Assembly (NCBI GenBank): GCA_963799045.1
Contig: CAWCVN010000001.1
Span: 992,001-1,056,000, forward strand
Direction: 5' to 3'
From: DASRSS01 sp963799045
Lineage (GTDB): Bacteria > Actinomycetota > Actinomycetes > Mycobacteriales > Jatrophihabitantaceae
DNA length: 64,000 nucleotides
A program made the translations under genes and the position numbers. The notes under the pieces are model-generated. The model did no database searches and had not been told where the DNA came from. It worked only from the letters and a program-made list of their open reading frames with translations. Positions 34,408 to 46,619 of the stretch are shown piece after piece. Position 1 is the first letter of the stretch; every line of letters starts with the position of its first letter.

Positions 34408-35591
34408 ACCTCCACGACCTCGCCGATCACCACCACGGCCGGCGCGCCGTAGCCTTCTCGGGACGCGGTCTGCGCCAACTGGCTCAACGGTGCACGCAGC
34501 ACGCGCTGGTCGTCCATCGCCGCCCGCTGCACCACGGCCGCGGGAGTATCACCGGGGCGACCGTGCGCGATCAGCTCGGCGCAGATCAGCTCCAGGCGTT
34601 CCATCGCCATCAGCAGCACCAGCGTCCCCCCGGCTGCGGCCAGGCCCGGCCAGTCGATACCTCGATCGACCGGGCGCCCCGGGTCCAGGTGACCGGACGC
34701 GACCGTGAAGTCGGCGGCCACTCCGCGGTGCGTCAACGGAATGCCCGCCAAGGCAGGTGCGGCCAGCGCTGACGTGATGCCGGGCACGACCGTCACGGGA
34801 ACGCCGGCGGCGACGCAGGCCAGCCATTCCTCGCCGCCGCGGCCGAAGACGAACGGATCCCCGCCCTTGAGCCGCACGACGCGCTTACCGGCGCGGGCAC
34901 GGTCGATCAACACCTCGTTGATCTGATCCTGGCTGAGGTTGTGCCGATGCGCGGACTTGCCGCAGTCGATCACCTCGACGCTGTCGGGTAACTCGTCGAG
35001 CAGCGCGCGAGGGGCCAGCCGGTCGACCACGACGACGTCGGCCGCCGCCACGAGGCGCCGGCCCTGGACGGTGATCAGGTCGGGATCGCCCGGACCGCCG
35101 CCGACGAGCGCCACCGAACCGGTGGCGGCCGGGCGGACGGGCCGGCTCGTCAGCACGCCGGTGTCGAGCGCAAGGCCGATGGCGTCGCGCAGCGCGACCG
35201 CGCGCCGAGGGTCGTCACCGCCGTTGACCGCCACGGTCACGCCGTCCCGGCGCAGCGTGGCGGACATGCGTGCGGTGCCCGCGGTGGCAGCATCCGCTCG
35301 CACGCAGAAGATTCCCCGCGCCTGCGCGGCTGCGGCCACCGCAGCGTTCACGTCCGGGTCGTCGGCGCAGGCGAACGCCAGCCAGGCCGAGTCGAGGTCT
35401 TCCGCGCGGAACGCCCGCTGGCGGGTCTCGGCGGCCAGCGGCACGACCTCCGCCTCGACCGTCGGAGCGACCACGACCACGTCGGCTCCTGCATCGGCGC
35501 AGGAGCGCACCCGGCGCGTCGCCACCCGGCCGCCGCCGACCACCACTACGCGCCGGCCGGACACGTCGAGCAACAACGGCAAATCTGTCAC
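34398..35591 (-). CDS. cysG: Siroheme synthase (precorrin-2 dehydrogenase + uroporphyrinogen-III methyltransferase)
   Basis: Makes siroheme, the cofactor of sulfite and nitrite reductases, and precorrin-2 for B12. The N-terminal half (1-150) is the NAD-dependent dehydrogenase/ferrochelatase with VVVVGGGRVATRRV. The C-terminal half (about 160-397) is SUMT with SVALVGGGPGDPDLIT, CGKSAHRHNLSQDQIN and VVRLKGGDPFVFGRGGEE. The fused layout is that of CysG, though at 397 residues it is shorter than the enterobacterial protein. GTG start at 35591 with AAGGA about 8 nt upstream. Confidence 0.94.
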   Translation of the reverse strand: MTDLPLLLDVSGRRVVVVGGGRVATRRVRSCADAGADVVVVAPTVEAEVVPLAAETRQRAFRAEDLDSAWLAFACADDPDVNAAVAAAAQARGIFCVRADAATAGTARMSATLRRDGVTVAVNGGDDPRRAVALRDAIGLALDTGVLTSRPVRPAATGSVALVGGGPGDPDLITVQGRRLVAAADVVVVDRLAPRALLDELPDSVEVIDCGKSAHRHNLSQDQINEVLIDRARAGKRVVRLKGGDPFVFGRGGEEWLACVAAGVPVTVVPGITSALAAPALAGIPLTHRGVAADFTVASGHLDPGRPVDRGIDWPGLAAAGGTLVLLMAMERLELICAELIAHGRPGDTPAAVVQRAAMDDQRVLRAPLSQLAQTASREGYGAPAVVVIGEVVEVLR

Positions 35592-35628
35592 CTGGCCATC
35601 CTTGCCGGTTCACGGCGGCCGTGGTGGA

Positions 35629-35634
35629 TAGGGT
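35629..35634 (+). promoter_or_regulatory. -10 box of a leaderless promoter (YbaK gene)
   Basis: TAGGGT is followed by 6 nt and then the GTG start at 35641, with no SD between. This is the spacing expected when transcription starts at the start codon. Confidence 0.5.
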
Positions 35635-35640
35635 CGGCTG

Positions 35641-36108
35641 GTGCACGCCAACTGTGTTGCTGTCGACACCGCTCTCGCGGCCGCCGGGGTCACCGGTCGG
35701 GTACGCATCCTGGCCGAGCCGGCCCCCACTGCACAGGCCGCCGCCGAGCTGCTCGGCGTCACGGTGGGCGCCATCGCAAACTCGCTGATCTTTGCCACGG
35801 CCGACGAGCAACCGCTGCTGGTGCTGACGAGCGGCGCCCACCGGGTCGACACCGTCCGGGTGGCGGCGACGGTCGGCACGCCGGCGCTGCATCGGGCGTC
35901 CGCGGAGTTCGTCTACGCCGCGACCGGACAGCGCATCGGCGGGGTGGCGCCGGTCGCTCACCCACGTCCCATCCGCACCTTGGTCGACAATGCCTTGGCG
36001 GCCTTCCCGCAGGTGTGGGCGGCGGGAGGAATTCCCCACGCGGTCTTCCCGACGAGCTTCGACGAGCTGCTGCGGCTTACCGGCGGCACGCCCGCCGATG
36101 TCGCCTGA
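35641..36108 (+). CDS. YbaK/ProX-type aminoacyl-tRNA deacylase
   Basis: A trans-editing domain that hydrolyses misacylated tRNA (Cys- or Ala-tRNA-Pro type). It is 155 residues of the single-domain family, with PTAQAAAELLGVTVGAIANSL, the conserved strand LLVLTSGAHRVDT and the C-terminal IGGVAPVAHPRPIRTLVDN and WAAGGIPHAVFPTSFDELL. The exact tRNA substrate cannot be read from sequence. The GTG start appears leaderless. Its stop is directly followed by the GNAT gene, with no gap. Confidence 0.9.
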   Translation: MHANCVAVDTALAAAGVTGRVRILAEPAPTAQAAAELLGVTVGAIANSLIFATADEQPLLVLTSGAHRVDTVRVAATVGTPALHRASAEFVYAATGQRIGGVAPVAHPRPIRTLVDNALAAFPQVWAAGGIPHAVFPTSFDELLRLTGGTPADVA

Positions 36109-36717
36109 GTGTTCGCGGTTGCGGGCCAGATGCGGCACGATCAGGAGGTGCGGTCCACCTCTCCCGCGGTGAACGACTCGTCGGCCGACGTGCACGCCTG
36201 GTCCGGCGAGCAGTTCGCCGCGCATGTCGACGAGGCGATGCGCATCTATGCCCGCGCGATGAGCTATCCGCGCAGCGCGGCCGAGCAACGGGCGGTCACC
36301 GCACGCCGACACGCGCACCACGACGGCTTCGCCTGCCGGGCGGCCCTTCGGACCGACGGGACGCTGGTCGGTTTCGGGTACGGCTACACGACCTCCCCCG
36401 GCCAGTGGTGGCACGACCTGGTGCGTAAGGCGCTTTCGGAGCAGCTCGCTGCCGAGTGGCTGCGCGAGGCGTTCGAGCTCTCCGAGCTGCACGTGCTGCC
36501 GGAGTTCCAGGGACACGGCATTGGCCGACGGCTGCTGCTCGACCTCGCCGCCGGGCTACCGCACGCCGCGATGCTGCTCTCGACGCCCGACTCGGACACC
36601 CGGGCGTTCCGCCTCTACCGTGACCTGGGCTTTCGTGACCTGCGCCGCCAGTACCTGTTTCCCGGCGACGCGCGCCCGTTCGCCGTCCTGGGGGCTCGCC
36701 TGCCGCTGCGCCCGTAG
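36109..36717 (+). CDS. GNAT family N-acetyltransferase
   Basis: Acetyl-CoA-dependent acetyltransferase of unknown substrate. The acetyl-CoA loop is LHVLPEFQGHGIGRRLLLDL (about 125-144) and the last conserved strand is FRLYRDLGFRDLRRQYLFPG. The GTG start at 36109 touches the stop of the previous gene, suggesting coupling. A later GTG at about 36148 would remove 13 residues; AGGAGG overlaps it, so the start is not settled. The length is 202 from the first GTG. Confidence 0.85.
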   Translation: MFAVAGQMRHDQEVRSTSPAVNDSSADVHAWSGEQFAAHVDEAMRIYARAMSYPRSAAEQRAVTARRHAHHDGFACRAALRTDGTLVGFGYGYTTSPGQWWHDLVRKALSEQLAAEWLREAFELSELHVLPEFQGHGIGRRLLLDLAAGLPHAAMLLSTPDSDTRAFRLYRDLGFRDLRRQYLFPGDARPFAVLGARLPLRP

Positions 36718-36834
36718 GCGCCAGGCGTCCGGGGCCTTACGGGCGAAGCCGGGTCAGAACGGCGGCGGTGGTTCGCGTCGTGCTGTTCGGGCTCGGCTGG
36801 TTGAGCACTCCGGGCAGCGCGACGGCCGAAGCGA

Positions 36835-37719
36835 TCAGGTACGAGTGCCCAGCGCGAGGTTGGACCACACTTCCAACGTCGCCTTCGAGCGGTTGAATGT
36901 GTAGAAGTGAATGCCCGGCACGCCCTCGTCGAGCAGGCGTTCGGCGAGCTTGGACGTTTCGTAGATGCCCATCGAGCGCACCGCCTTGGGGTCGTGGGCG
37001 ACGGCCGCGAAACGCGCGGCGAGCCTGCTCGGGAACGGCGCACCGGAGAACTGCTCCGACCGCTTGATGATGCCCATGTTCGTCACCGGGAGCAGTCCCG
37101 CGATGATCGGTACGTCACACCCGGCCGCGGCGATCCGGTCGCGCATGCGTAGGTAGTCGTCCGCATCGAAGAACATCTGGGTGATCGCGTAGTCGGCGCC
37201 GGCGCGGCACTTGTTCACGAACCACTTCGTGTCCTGCTCCACCGAGCCGGAGCGCGGGTGCTGGAAGGGGAAGGCGGCGACGCCGACCGTGAACTCTCCC
37301 CAGCCGCGAAACAGTTCCACCAGTTCCGAGGCGTACTCGACGCCCTCGGGATGCTTGACCCACTCCCCGTTCGGGTCGCCGGGCGGATCACCGCGCAGCG
37401 CCAGCAGGTTGGTGACGCCCGCCGCGGCCAGATTGCCCGCGATCGAGCGCAGCTCGGCGACCGAGTGGTTCACCGCAGTCAGGTGCGCTACCGGCAGCAA
37501 CGTCGTGTCGGTGGCGATCCGCTCGGTGATCTCGATGGTGCGCGCGCGAGTCGATCCCCCCGCGCCGTACGTCACGGACACGAACGACGGTCGCAGCGGT
37601 TCGAGTTGCCTGATCGTCTGCCACAGGATCGCGTCCTCCTCCTCGGTCTTCGGCGGGGAAAACTCGAAGGAGAACGTGGGGTGGCCGTCGTTTAGGCAGT
37701 CCCGGACCGTTCGTGTCAT
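36835..37719 (-). CDS. metF: 5,10-methylenetetrahydrofolate reductase
   Basis: Reduces methylene-THF to methyl-THF for methionine synthesis; a TIM-barrel flavoprotein. FSFEFSPPKTEEE at the N-terminus carries the catalytic Glu, SVTYGAGGSTR follows, and DYAITQMFFDADDYL is the folate/NADH region. The length of 294 residues is standard. The start ATG at 37719 has no SD but a TACGCT -10 box 7 nt upstream, so the mRNA is probably leaderless. It diverges from the polyprenyl synthase gene 24 nt away. Confidence 0.96.
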   Translation of the reverse strand: MTRTVRDCLNDGHPTFSFEFSPPKTEEEDAILWQTIRQLEPLRPSFVSVTYGAGGSTRARTIEITERIATDTTLLPVAHLTAVNHSVAELRSIAGNLAAAGVTNLLALRGDPPGDPNGEWVKHPEGVEYASELVELFRGWGEFTVGVAAFPFQHPRSGSVEQDTKWFVNKCRAGADYAITQMFFDADDYLRMRDRIAAAGCDVPIIAGLLPVTNMGIIKRSEQFSGAPFPSRLAARFAAVAHDPKAVRSMGIYETSKLAERLLDEGVPGIHFYTFNRSKATLEVWSNLALGTRT

Positions 37720-37726
37720 GCCGCCC

Positions 37727-37736
37727 AGCGTAATGT
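37727..37736. promoter_or_regulatory. Overlapping divergent -10 boxes (metF / polyprenyl synthase)
   Basis: Plus-strand TAATGT (37731-37736) is 7 nt before the GTG at 37744. Minus-strand TACGCT (37732-37727) is 7 nt before the metF ATG at 37719. The two boxes share the bases at 37731-37732. Both genes lack an SD, so both are read as leaderless and probably mutually exclusive in transcription. Confidence 0.7.
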
Positions 37737-37743
37737 CCCGATC

Positions 37744-38811
37744 GTGTCGGAGCGCGACGACCTATTGATCACCCGGGTCGACGCGGCGCTCGCACGGTTT
37801 CTCGACGAGCGCGCCAGCTCGCTCGCGCTCGTCGGTCCGGAGCTCGAACCGGTGTCCGAGGCCATCCGCACCTTGGTCCTGGAGGGCGGCAAGCGCCTCC
37901 GTCCACGCTTCGCCTACTGGGGCTGGCGCGCGGTGCGCGGCGCCGACGACGACGACCGGGCACTGGTGACCGCCGCGGCTAGCATCGAGCTGCTGCACGG
38001 ATGCGCGCTCGTGCACGACGACGTGATGGACGACTCAGCGACACGTCGCGGACGGCCCGCGACGCATGCCGCCTTCGCCGCGATGCACCGCGCCAACGCC
38101 TGGCCGGGCGACGCCCATGTGTTCGGCTCGGCCGCCGCCATCCTCATCGGTGATCTGCTGTTGGCCTGGGCCGACACCATGTTCGCGTCGGCGGAGCTCG
38201 ATCCGTCGGCAGTACCGGCCAGCCGCCAGGCCTATGACGACATGCGGCAGCAGGTCATGGCCGGGCAATACCTGGACGTGCTCGTGCAGGCCCGAGGGGG
38301 GTTCTCGATCGAGGAGGCGCTGCGCGTAGCCGCGTACAAGACGAGCAAGTACACGGTGGAGGGGCCGCTGCACCTCGGCGCCGCAGCGGGGCGAGCCACG
38401 TCCGAGGTCTTTGCCGCGCTGTCTGCCTACGGCAGCGCGATCGGTGAGGCGTTCCAGCTTCGTGACGACGTCCTCGGTGTCTTCGGCGACCCTGAGCGGA
38501 CCGGGAAGCCGGCCGGCGACGACCTGCGTGAAGGTAAGCGCACGCTGCTCGTGGCCCTGGCGATGCAGGCGGCCACCGTCGTCGAGTGTGAGCTGCTCAA
38601 GCACGAGCTCGGCGACCGGTCGATGGACGACGCCGCGGTAGCCGCGCTGCGCGAGGTGATCGTCTCCACCGGTGCCCTCGACCAGGTCGAACAGCGCATC
38701 GCGCAGCGCACCGCTGAGGCACGTGCCGCGCTGGCCACGGAGGCCGTCGGTGCTGAGGCGCGCGCCGCACTCGACGCGCTTGCGGTCGCCGCGACCGCAC
38801 GGCATACCTGA
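37744..38811 (+). CDS. Polyprenyl diphosphate synthase
   Basis: A trans-prenyltransferase that condenses isopentenyl diphosphate with an allylic diphosphate (GGPP or longer chain). GGKRLRPRFAYWG, the first Asp-rich motif LVHDDVMDDS (about 95-104) and the second FQLRDDVLGVFGDPERTGKP are present; the second motif has DDVLG, as common in actinobacteria. The residue pair before the first motif (HGCAL) gives no firm chain length. It is 355 residues with a GTG start. It converges on glgP with a 3-nt gap. Confidence 0.93.
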   Translation: MSERDDLLITRVDAALARFLDERASSLALVGPELEPVSEAIRTLVLEGGKRLRPRFAYWGWRAVRGADDDDRALVTAAASIELLHGCALVHDDVMDDSATRRGRPATHAAFAAMHRANAWPGDAHVFGSAAAILIGDLLLAWADTMFASAELDPSAVPASRQAYDDMRQQVMAGQYLDVLVQARGGFSIEEALRVAAYKTSKYTVEGPLHLGAAAGRATSEVFAALSAYGSAIGEAFQLRDDVLGVFGDPERTGKPAGDDLREGKRTLLVALAMQAATVVECELLKHELGDRSMDDAAVAALREVIVSTGALDQVEQRIAQRTAEARAALATEAVGAEARAALDALAVAATARHT

Positions 38812-38814
38812 CGG

Positions 38815-41364
38815 TCAGGCGACGCTGACCACGCCGAGTTCCACCGGGCTCGCGAGCCCGGGATGCCGCGGCAGGATGCGCACCGTGTAACCGAAGGGAC
38901 CGGTGCGGTCCAACGGGATCTCGCCAGCGAACCAGCTGGTGCCCTCGCCGGACTCCACCTGGGTGAGCGTGACGGTTTCGATGTCCTGCAGACGATCGCT
39001 CGCGTCGGCCGCGCCGTACACGGCCTGAACCTCGACGTCCGCGACCTCAAGGCCGTTCAACGCCACCTCGGCTCGCAACGCCAGCCGCTCACCGAGCTGG
39101 GCGTCACCGTGCAGTTGCGAGTCGACGTAGAGCACGCGGACACCCGGCCAGGCGGCCAGCACGCCGGCGCGCCACTTCGCCAGCTCGCGGGCGAGGGCAT
39201 AGTCATCGACGCTGACCTGCGCCGCCGACTCCGCGGCCGGCGCGTACAGGCGCTCGACGTACTCGCGCACCATGCGCGTGGCGAGCACCTTCGGCCCCAG
39301 CGACTTCAGCGTGTGCCGCACCATCTGCACCCACCGTGTCGGGATGTCGCTGCTGTCGCGGTCGTAGAAGCGAGGTGCGACATTGCGGCTGACCAGCTCG
39401 TACAGCGCCGCGGCCTCGATGTCGTCGCGCCGGTCGGCGTCGACCACCCCGTCGGCGGTCGGGATCGCCCAGCCGTTGTCGCCGTCGAACCACTCGTCCC
39501 ACCAACCGTCGCGAATGGACAGGTTGAGCGCACCGTTGAGGGCCGCCTTCATCCCCGACGTGCCGCACGCCTCGAGCGGGCGCAGCGGGTTGTTCAGCCA
39601 CACGTCGACGCCCCAGTACAGGTAGCGAGCCATCGCGATGTCGTAGTCGGGCAGGAATGCGATGCGGTGGCGCACGGCTGGGTCGTCGGCGAAGCGCACC
39701 ATCTGCGCGATCAGCTGCTTTCCGCCGTCGTCGGCGGGGTGGCTCTTGCCGGCGACCACGATCTGCACGGGCTTGTCGGCGTCGAGCAGTAGCTCACGTA
39801 GCCGGTCCGGGTCGCGCAACATCAGCGTCAGGCGCTTGTAGGACGGCACCCGCCGGGCGAAGCCGATCGTCAGCACGTCGGGGTCGAACACCGTCGACGT
39901 CCAGCCCAGCTCGGCCTCGCTCATGCCGCGTTGCAGTGCGGACGCGTGGACGCGGCGGCGAATCTCGCGCACGAGTCGCTCGCGCAGTTCGCTACGTACC
40001 CGCCACAGTTCGGCGTCGCTGATCTTGTCGACCGCGTCCCAGGCAATCCCGCCGGCCACGGCCGCCGCGCCCACCTCGCGCTCGGCGAGCTCGCGGGCCT
40101 CGCGAGACATCCACGTCGGGGCATGCACCCCGTTGGTGATCGAGGTGATGGGGACCTCGTCGGAGTCGAAGCCCTGCCACAGCGGCGCGAACATCTCCCG
40201 GCTCACCTGGCCGTGCAGCAACGACACCCCGTTGGCGCGCTGGCCCAGGCGCAGGCCCATGTGCGCCATGTTGAACAGCGTGGGGTCATCCTCGCGGCCC
40301 AGCTCGAGGATGCGCTCGACCGGAAGGCCGGAGAAGCCGGCGACGTGCACCGCGACCAGTTCGCGAGGAAACCTATCGATGCCGGCCGGCACCGGCGTGT
40401 GCGTGGTGAACACGGTCCCCGCGCGGACGGCCTGCACCGCCTCGTCGAAGCTCAACCGGTACCCGTCGACCAGCTCGCGGATGCGCTCGACGCCGAGGAA
40501 ACCGGCGTGGCCCTCGTTGGTGTGGAACACCTGCGGTGCCGGCGTGCCGGTCAGCTCGCAGTAGGCGCGGATCGCCCGCACGCCGCCCACGCCGAGCAGC
40601 AGCTCCTGCTCCAGACGGTGTTCCGCGCCGCCACCGTAGAGCCGGTCGGTGACCTGGCGGGCCGCGTTGTCGTTGTCCTCGATGTCACTGTCGAGCAGCA
40701 GCAGCGGGACGCGGCCGACCTTGACCACCCAGACCTGGGCGTGCAGCGTGCGCCCCTCGGGCAACGGCAGCGAGACGCGCACGGCCTCGCCGTTGCGGTC
40801 GTGCAGTGCCTGCACGGGCAGGCCCTGCGGGTCGAGGGAGGGATAGTGCTCCAGCTGCCAGCCGTCCGCGGAGAGCGACTGCCGGAAGTAGCCCGATCCG
40901 TACAGCAGCCCGACGCCGATGATCGGCACGCCGAGGTCGCTCGCCGCCTTGAGGTGGTCGCCGGCCAGGATCCCGAGTCCGCCGGAGTACTGCGGCAGCA
41001 CCTCGGTGATGCCGAACTCCGGCGAGAAGTACGCGATCGACTCGGGCAGGCGCACCCCGCTCTCGCGCTGCTGCTGGTACCAGCGCGGCTGCGTCAGATA
41101 GTCGCTCAGGTCGTCGTGGACGTCCTCGAGTCGGCGCAAGAACTTGCGCTCGCCGGCCAGCTGCGCCAGCCGCTCGGTCTTGACCTCCCCGAGCATTCGG
41201 TGCGGGTCGCGCCCCGAGGCAGCCCACAGCTCGGGGTCAACCGACTCGAACAGGTCCTGAGCGTCCGCGTTCCACGTCCACCGCAGGTTGTCGACGATTT
41301 CGCCCAGTTTGGTCAGCTCTGCGGGAAACGCTGCCCGCACCGTCAGTCGTCGTAGTGCCCTCAC
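38815..41364 (-). CDS. glgP: Alpha-glucan phosphorylase
   Basis: PLP enzyme releasing glucose-1-phosphate from glycogen-like glucan. YFSPEFGITEVLPQYSGGLG, HTNEGHAGFLGVER and the PLP-site region EACGTSGMKAALNGALNLS (Lys in GMKAA) mark the short bacterial type of phosphorylase. The long upstream open frame overlaps glgE and is not coding. The GTG at 41364 has TAGCCT 7 nt upstream (41377-41372), matching the leaderless spacing of its neighbours; a GTG one codon earlier is the alternative. About 849 residues. Divergent from glgE over 66 nt. Confidence 0.93.
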   Translation of the reverse strand: MRALRRLTVRAAFPAELTKLGEIVDNLRWTWNADAQDLFESVDPELWAASGRDPHRMLGEVKTERLAQLAGERKFLRRLEDVHDDLSDYLTQPRWYQQQRESGVRLPESIAYFSPEFGITEVLPQYSGGLGILAGDHLKAASDLGVPIIGVGLLYGSGYFRQSLSADGWQLEHYPSLDPQGLPVQALHDRNGEAVRVSLPLPEGRTLHAQVWVVKVGRVPLLLLDSDIEDNDNAARQVTDRLYGGGAEHRLEQELLLGVGGVRAIRAYCELTGTPAPQVFHTNEGHAGFLGVERIRELVDGYRLSFDEAVQAVRAGTVFTTHTPVPAGIDRFPRELVAVHVAGFSGLPVERILELGREDDPTLFNMAHMGLRLGQRANGVSLLHGQVSREMFAPLWQGFDSDEVPITSITNGVHAPTWMSREARELAEREVGAAAVAGGIAWDAVDKISDAELWRVRSELRERLVREIRRRVHASALQRGMSEAELGWTSTVFDPDVLTIGFARRVPSYKRLTLMLRDPDRLRELLLDADKPVQIVVAGKSHPADDGGKQLIAQMVRFADDPAVRHRIAFLPDYDIAMARYLYWGVDVWLNNPLRPLEACGTSGMKAALNGALNLSIRDGWWDEWFDGDNGWAIPTADGVVDADRRDDIEAAALYELVSRNVAPRFYDRDSSDIPTRWVQMVRHTLKSLGPKVLATRMVREYVERLYAPAAESAAQVSVDDYALARELAKWRAGVLAAWPGVRVLYVDSQLHGDAQLGERLALRAEVALNGLEVADVEVQAVYGAADASDRLQDIETVTLTQVESGEGTSWFAGEIPLDRTGPFGYTVRILPRHPGLASPVELGVVSVA

Positions 41365-41371
41365 CACGCGG

Positions 41372-41424
41372 AGGCTAGCACCGTTCCGGAAAGGCTTACA
41401 GCCGACCACAGGCCTCGGTACGGT
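41372..41424. promoter_or_regulatory. Divergent glgP/glgE promoter region
   Basis: Minus-strand TAGCCT (41377-41372) lies 7 nt before the glgP GTG, and plus-strand TACGGT (41419-41424) lies 6 nt before the glgE GTG. No SD precedes either start. The two -10 boxes are 41 nt apart, so their -35 regions must overlap. Confidence 0.55.
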
Positions 41425-41430
41425 GGGGCT

Positions 41431-43425
41431 GTGGTCGGACGAATCGGTATCTCCCAGGTCAGCCCCGTGGTCGGCTCGACGGCGTCGGCCGAATTCCCGG
41501 CACGCACCGTCGTAGGCGAACACGTGCCGGTGAGCGCGGCGGTCTTCCGCGAAGGCCACGATGCCGTCGCCGCCAGCGTGGTGCTGCGTGATCCGGCCGG
41601 GCGCAAGGCAGGCACGCACCGCATGGTCCCTGGTGCCGTCGGCACCGACCGGTGGAGCACGACGGTCGTCGCCGGCCGCCCGGGGATGTGGACGTTCGCG
41701 ATCGAGGCGTGGAGCGACCCGATGTCCACTTGGCGGCACGCAGTCACCGTCAAGCTCGACGCGGGCCAGGGTGCCGAGGACCTCGCCAACGACCTGGAGA
41801 CCGGGGCCCGCCTTCTCGACCGGCATGCCCGGACCCTGCCCAAGAGCGAGCGCCCGCGAGCCGCCGCCGCCGCGCGGGCGCTGCGCGAAACGGAGCTGGA
41901 CCTGGCGCACCGCGTCGCCCCGGCGCTGGACGCGTACCTGCAGCAGCTCGTGTACGAGCACCCGATCCGTGAGCTGGTGACAAGCTCACCGCGCTACCCG
42001 CTGTGGGTCGACCGGCCGCGGGCACTGTACGGCTCCTGGTACGAGTTCTTCCCCCGCTCGATCGGCGCACAGCTCGCCGGCGACCCGGTCGCGCCGGCCC
42101 GACCCGCGCGGCACGGCACATTCAAGGACGCCACCGATCACCTCGACTACGTCGCCTCGCTCGGCTTCGACGTCGTCTATCTGCCGCCGATCCACCCGAT
42201 CGGCGAGGTCAACCGGAAGGGCCCGAACAACACCCTCGCCGCGGCCAGCTGGGACGTCGGCTCGCCGTGGGCGATCGGCTCGCGGTTCGGCGGCCACGAC
42301 GCGATCCATCCCGACCTGGGAACCCTGGAGGACTTCACCGCCTTCGTGCGCCGCGCCCGGGCGCTGGACATGGAGGTGGCACTGGACTTCGCACTGCAGG
42401 CCGCCCCCGACCATCCGTGGGTGACCAGCCACCCGGAGTGGTTCACGACGAAGCCCGACGGCACGATCGCCTACGCCGAGAACCCCCCCAAGAAGTACCA
42501 GGACATCTACCCGCTCAACTTCGACAACGACCCCGACGGGCTCTACGCCGAGTGCCTTCGCCTCATCCGCCACTGGATCGCCGCCGGTGTGACGATCTTC
42601 CGCGTCGACAACCCGCACACGAAGCCGCTGAACTTCTGGCAGTGGCTGATCGCGGAGGTCAAGAAGACCGACCCGGACGTCCTCTTCCTCGCCGAGGCGT
42701 TCACCCGCCCGGCGATGATGCATGAGCTGGCGAAGATCGGTTTCCACCAGAGCTACACCTACTTCACCTGGCGCAACACGCGCGAGGAGCTGGAGGAGTA
42801 CGGCCGGGAACTGGTCGGATCGGCCGCCTACATGCGCCCCAACTTCTTCGTCAACACCCCGGACATCCTGCACGACTATCTGGTGCACGGCGGCCCCGCG
42901 GCGTTCGCGATCCGCGCGGTGCTGGCGTCGATGCTCTCACCCACCTGGGGCGTCTACTCCGGCTACGAACTCTACGAGCACCTGAACCTGCGTCCAGGCA
43001 GCGAGGAGTACCTGGACTCGGAGAAGTACCAGCTGCGCCCGCGCGAGTTCGCGGCGGCGATGGCCGACGGGCGCTCGCTCGCACCGCTGATCGGCGAGCT
43101 CAACCGCATCCGCCGCGAGCACCCGGCGCTGCAGCGGCTGCGCAACCTGGTCTTCCACGAGGTCGACAACCCTGACCTGATCGCGTTCAGCAAGCGCGAC
43201 CCCGACCGGACGACACCGTGCTCGTGGTCTGCACGGTCGACCCGCACGAGTGGCGCGAGGCGACCGTGACGCTCGATCTGGGCGCACTCGGCATGCAGTG
43301 GGACAGCGGCTTCACCGTCCACGACCTGCTGACCGGCGCCGACTTCGAGTGGGGCGCGCGCAACTACGTCCGGCTGGACCCGAACCTGGACCCCGGCCCA
43401 CATCCTCACCGTGCACCGGCACTGA
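41431..43425 (+). CDS. glgE: Alpha-1,4-glucan:maltose-1-phosphate maltosyltransferase (frame interrupted)
   Basis: A GH13_3 enzyme extending alpha-1,4-glucan with maltose from maltose-1-phosphate. The N-terminal beta domain (about 1-115) is followed by a helical insertion and the barrel. The likely nucleophile Asp is in IFRVDNPHTKPLNFW and the acid/base Glu in LFLAEAFTRPAMM. LPPIHPIGEVNRKGPNNTL marks the family. Shifts near 43215 and 43397 separate the C-domain (DTVLVVCTVDPHEWREATV) and the end HILTVHRH, with TGA at 43423-43425. The intact length of about 665 is standard. Confidence 0.93.
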
Positions 43426-43475
43426 CCGACCGCGACGCGTGCACCCGGACGCGACCTACCTGTAGGAAGGGAACC

Positions 43476-46615
<3,140 letters not shown>

Positions 46616-46619
<4 letters not shown>

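Noticed and set aside
38815..41961. 1,048-residue version of glgP starting at 41961
   Set aside because: The first 199 residues are antisense to glgE; GTG 41364 fits both family length and promoter.
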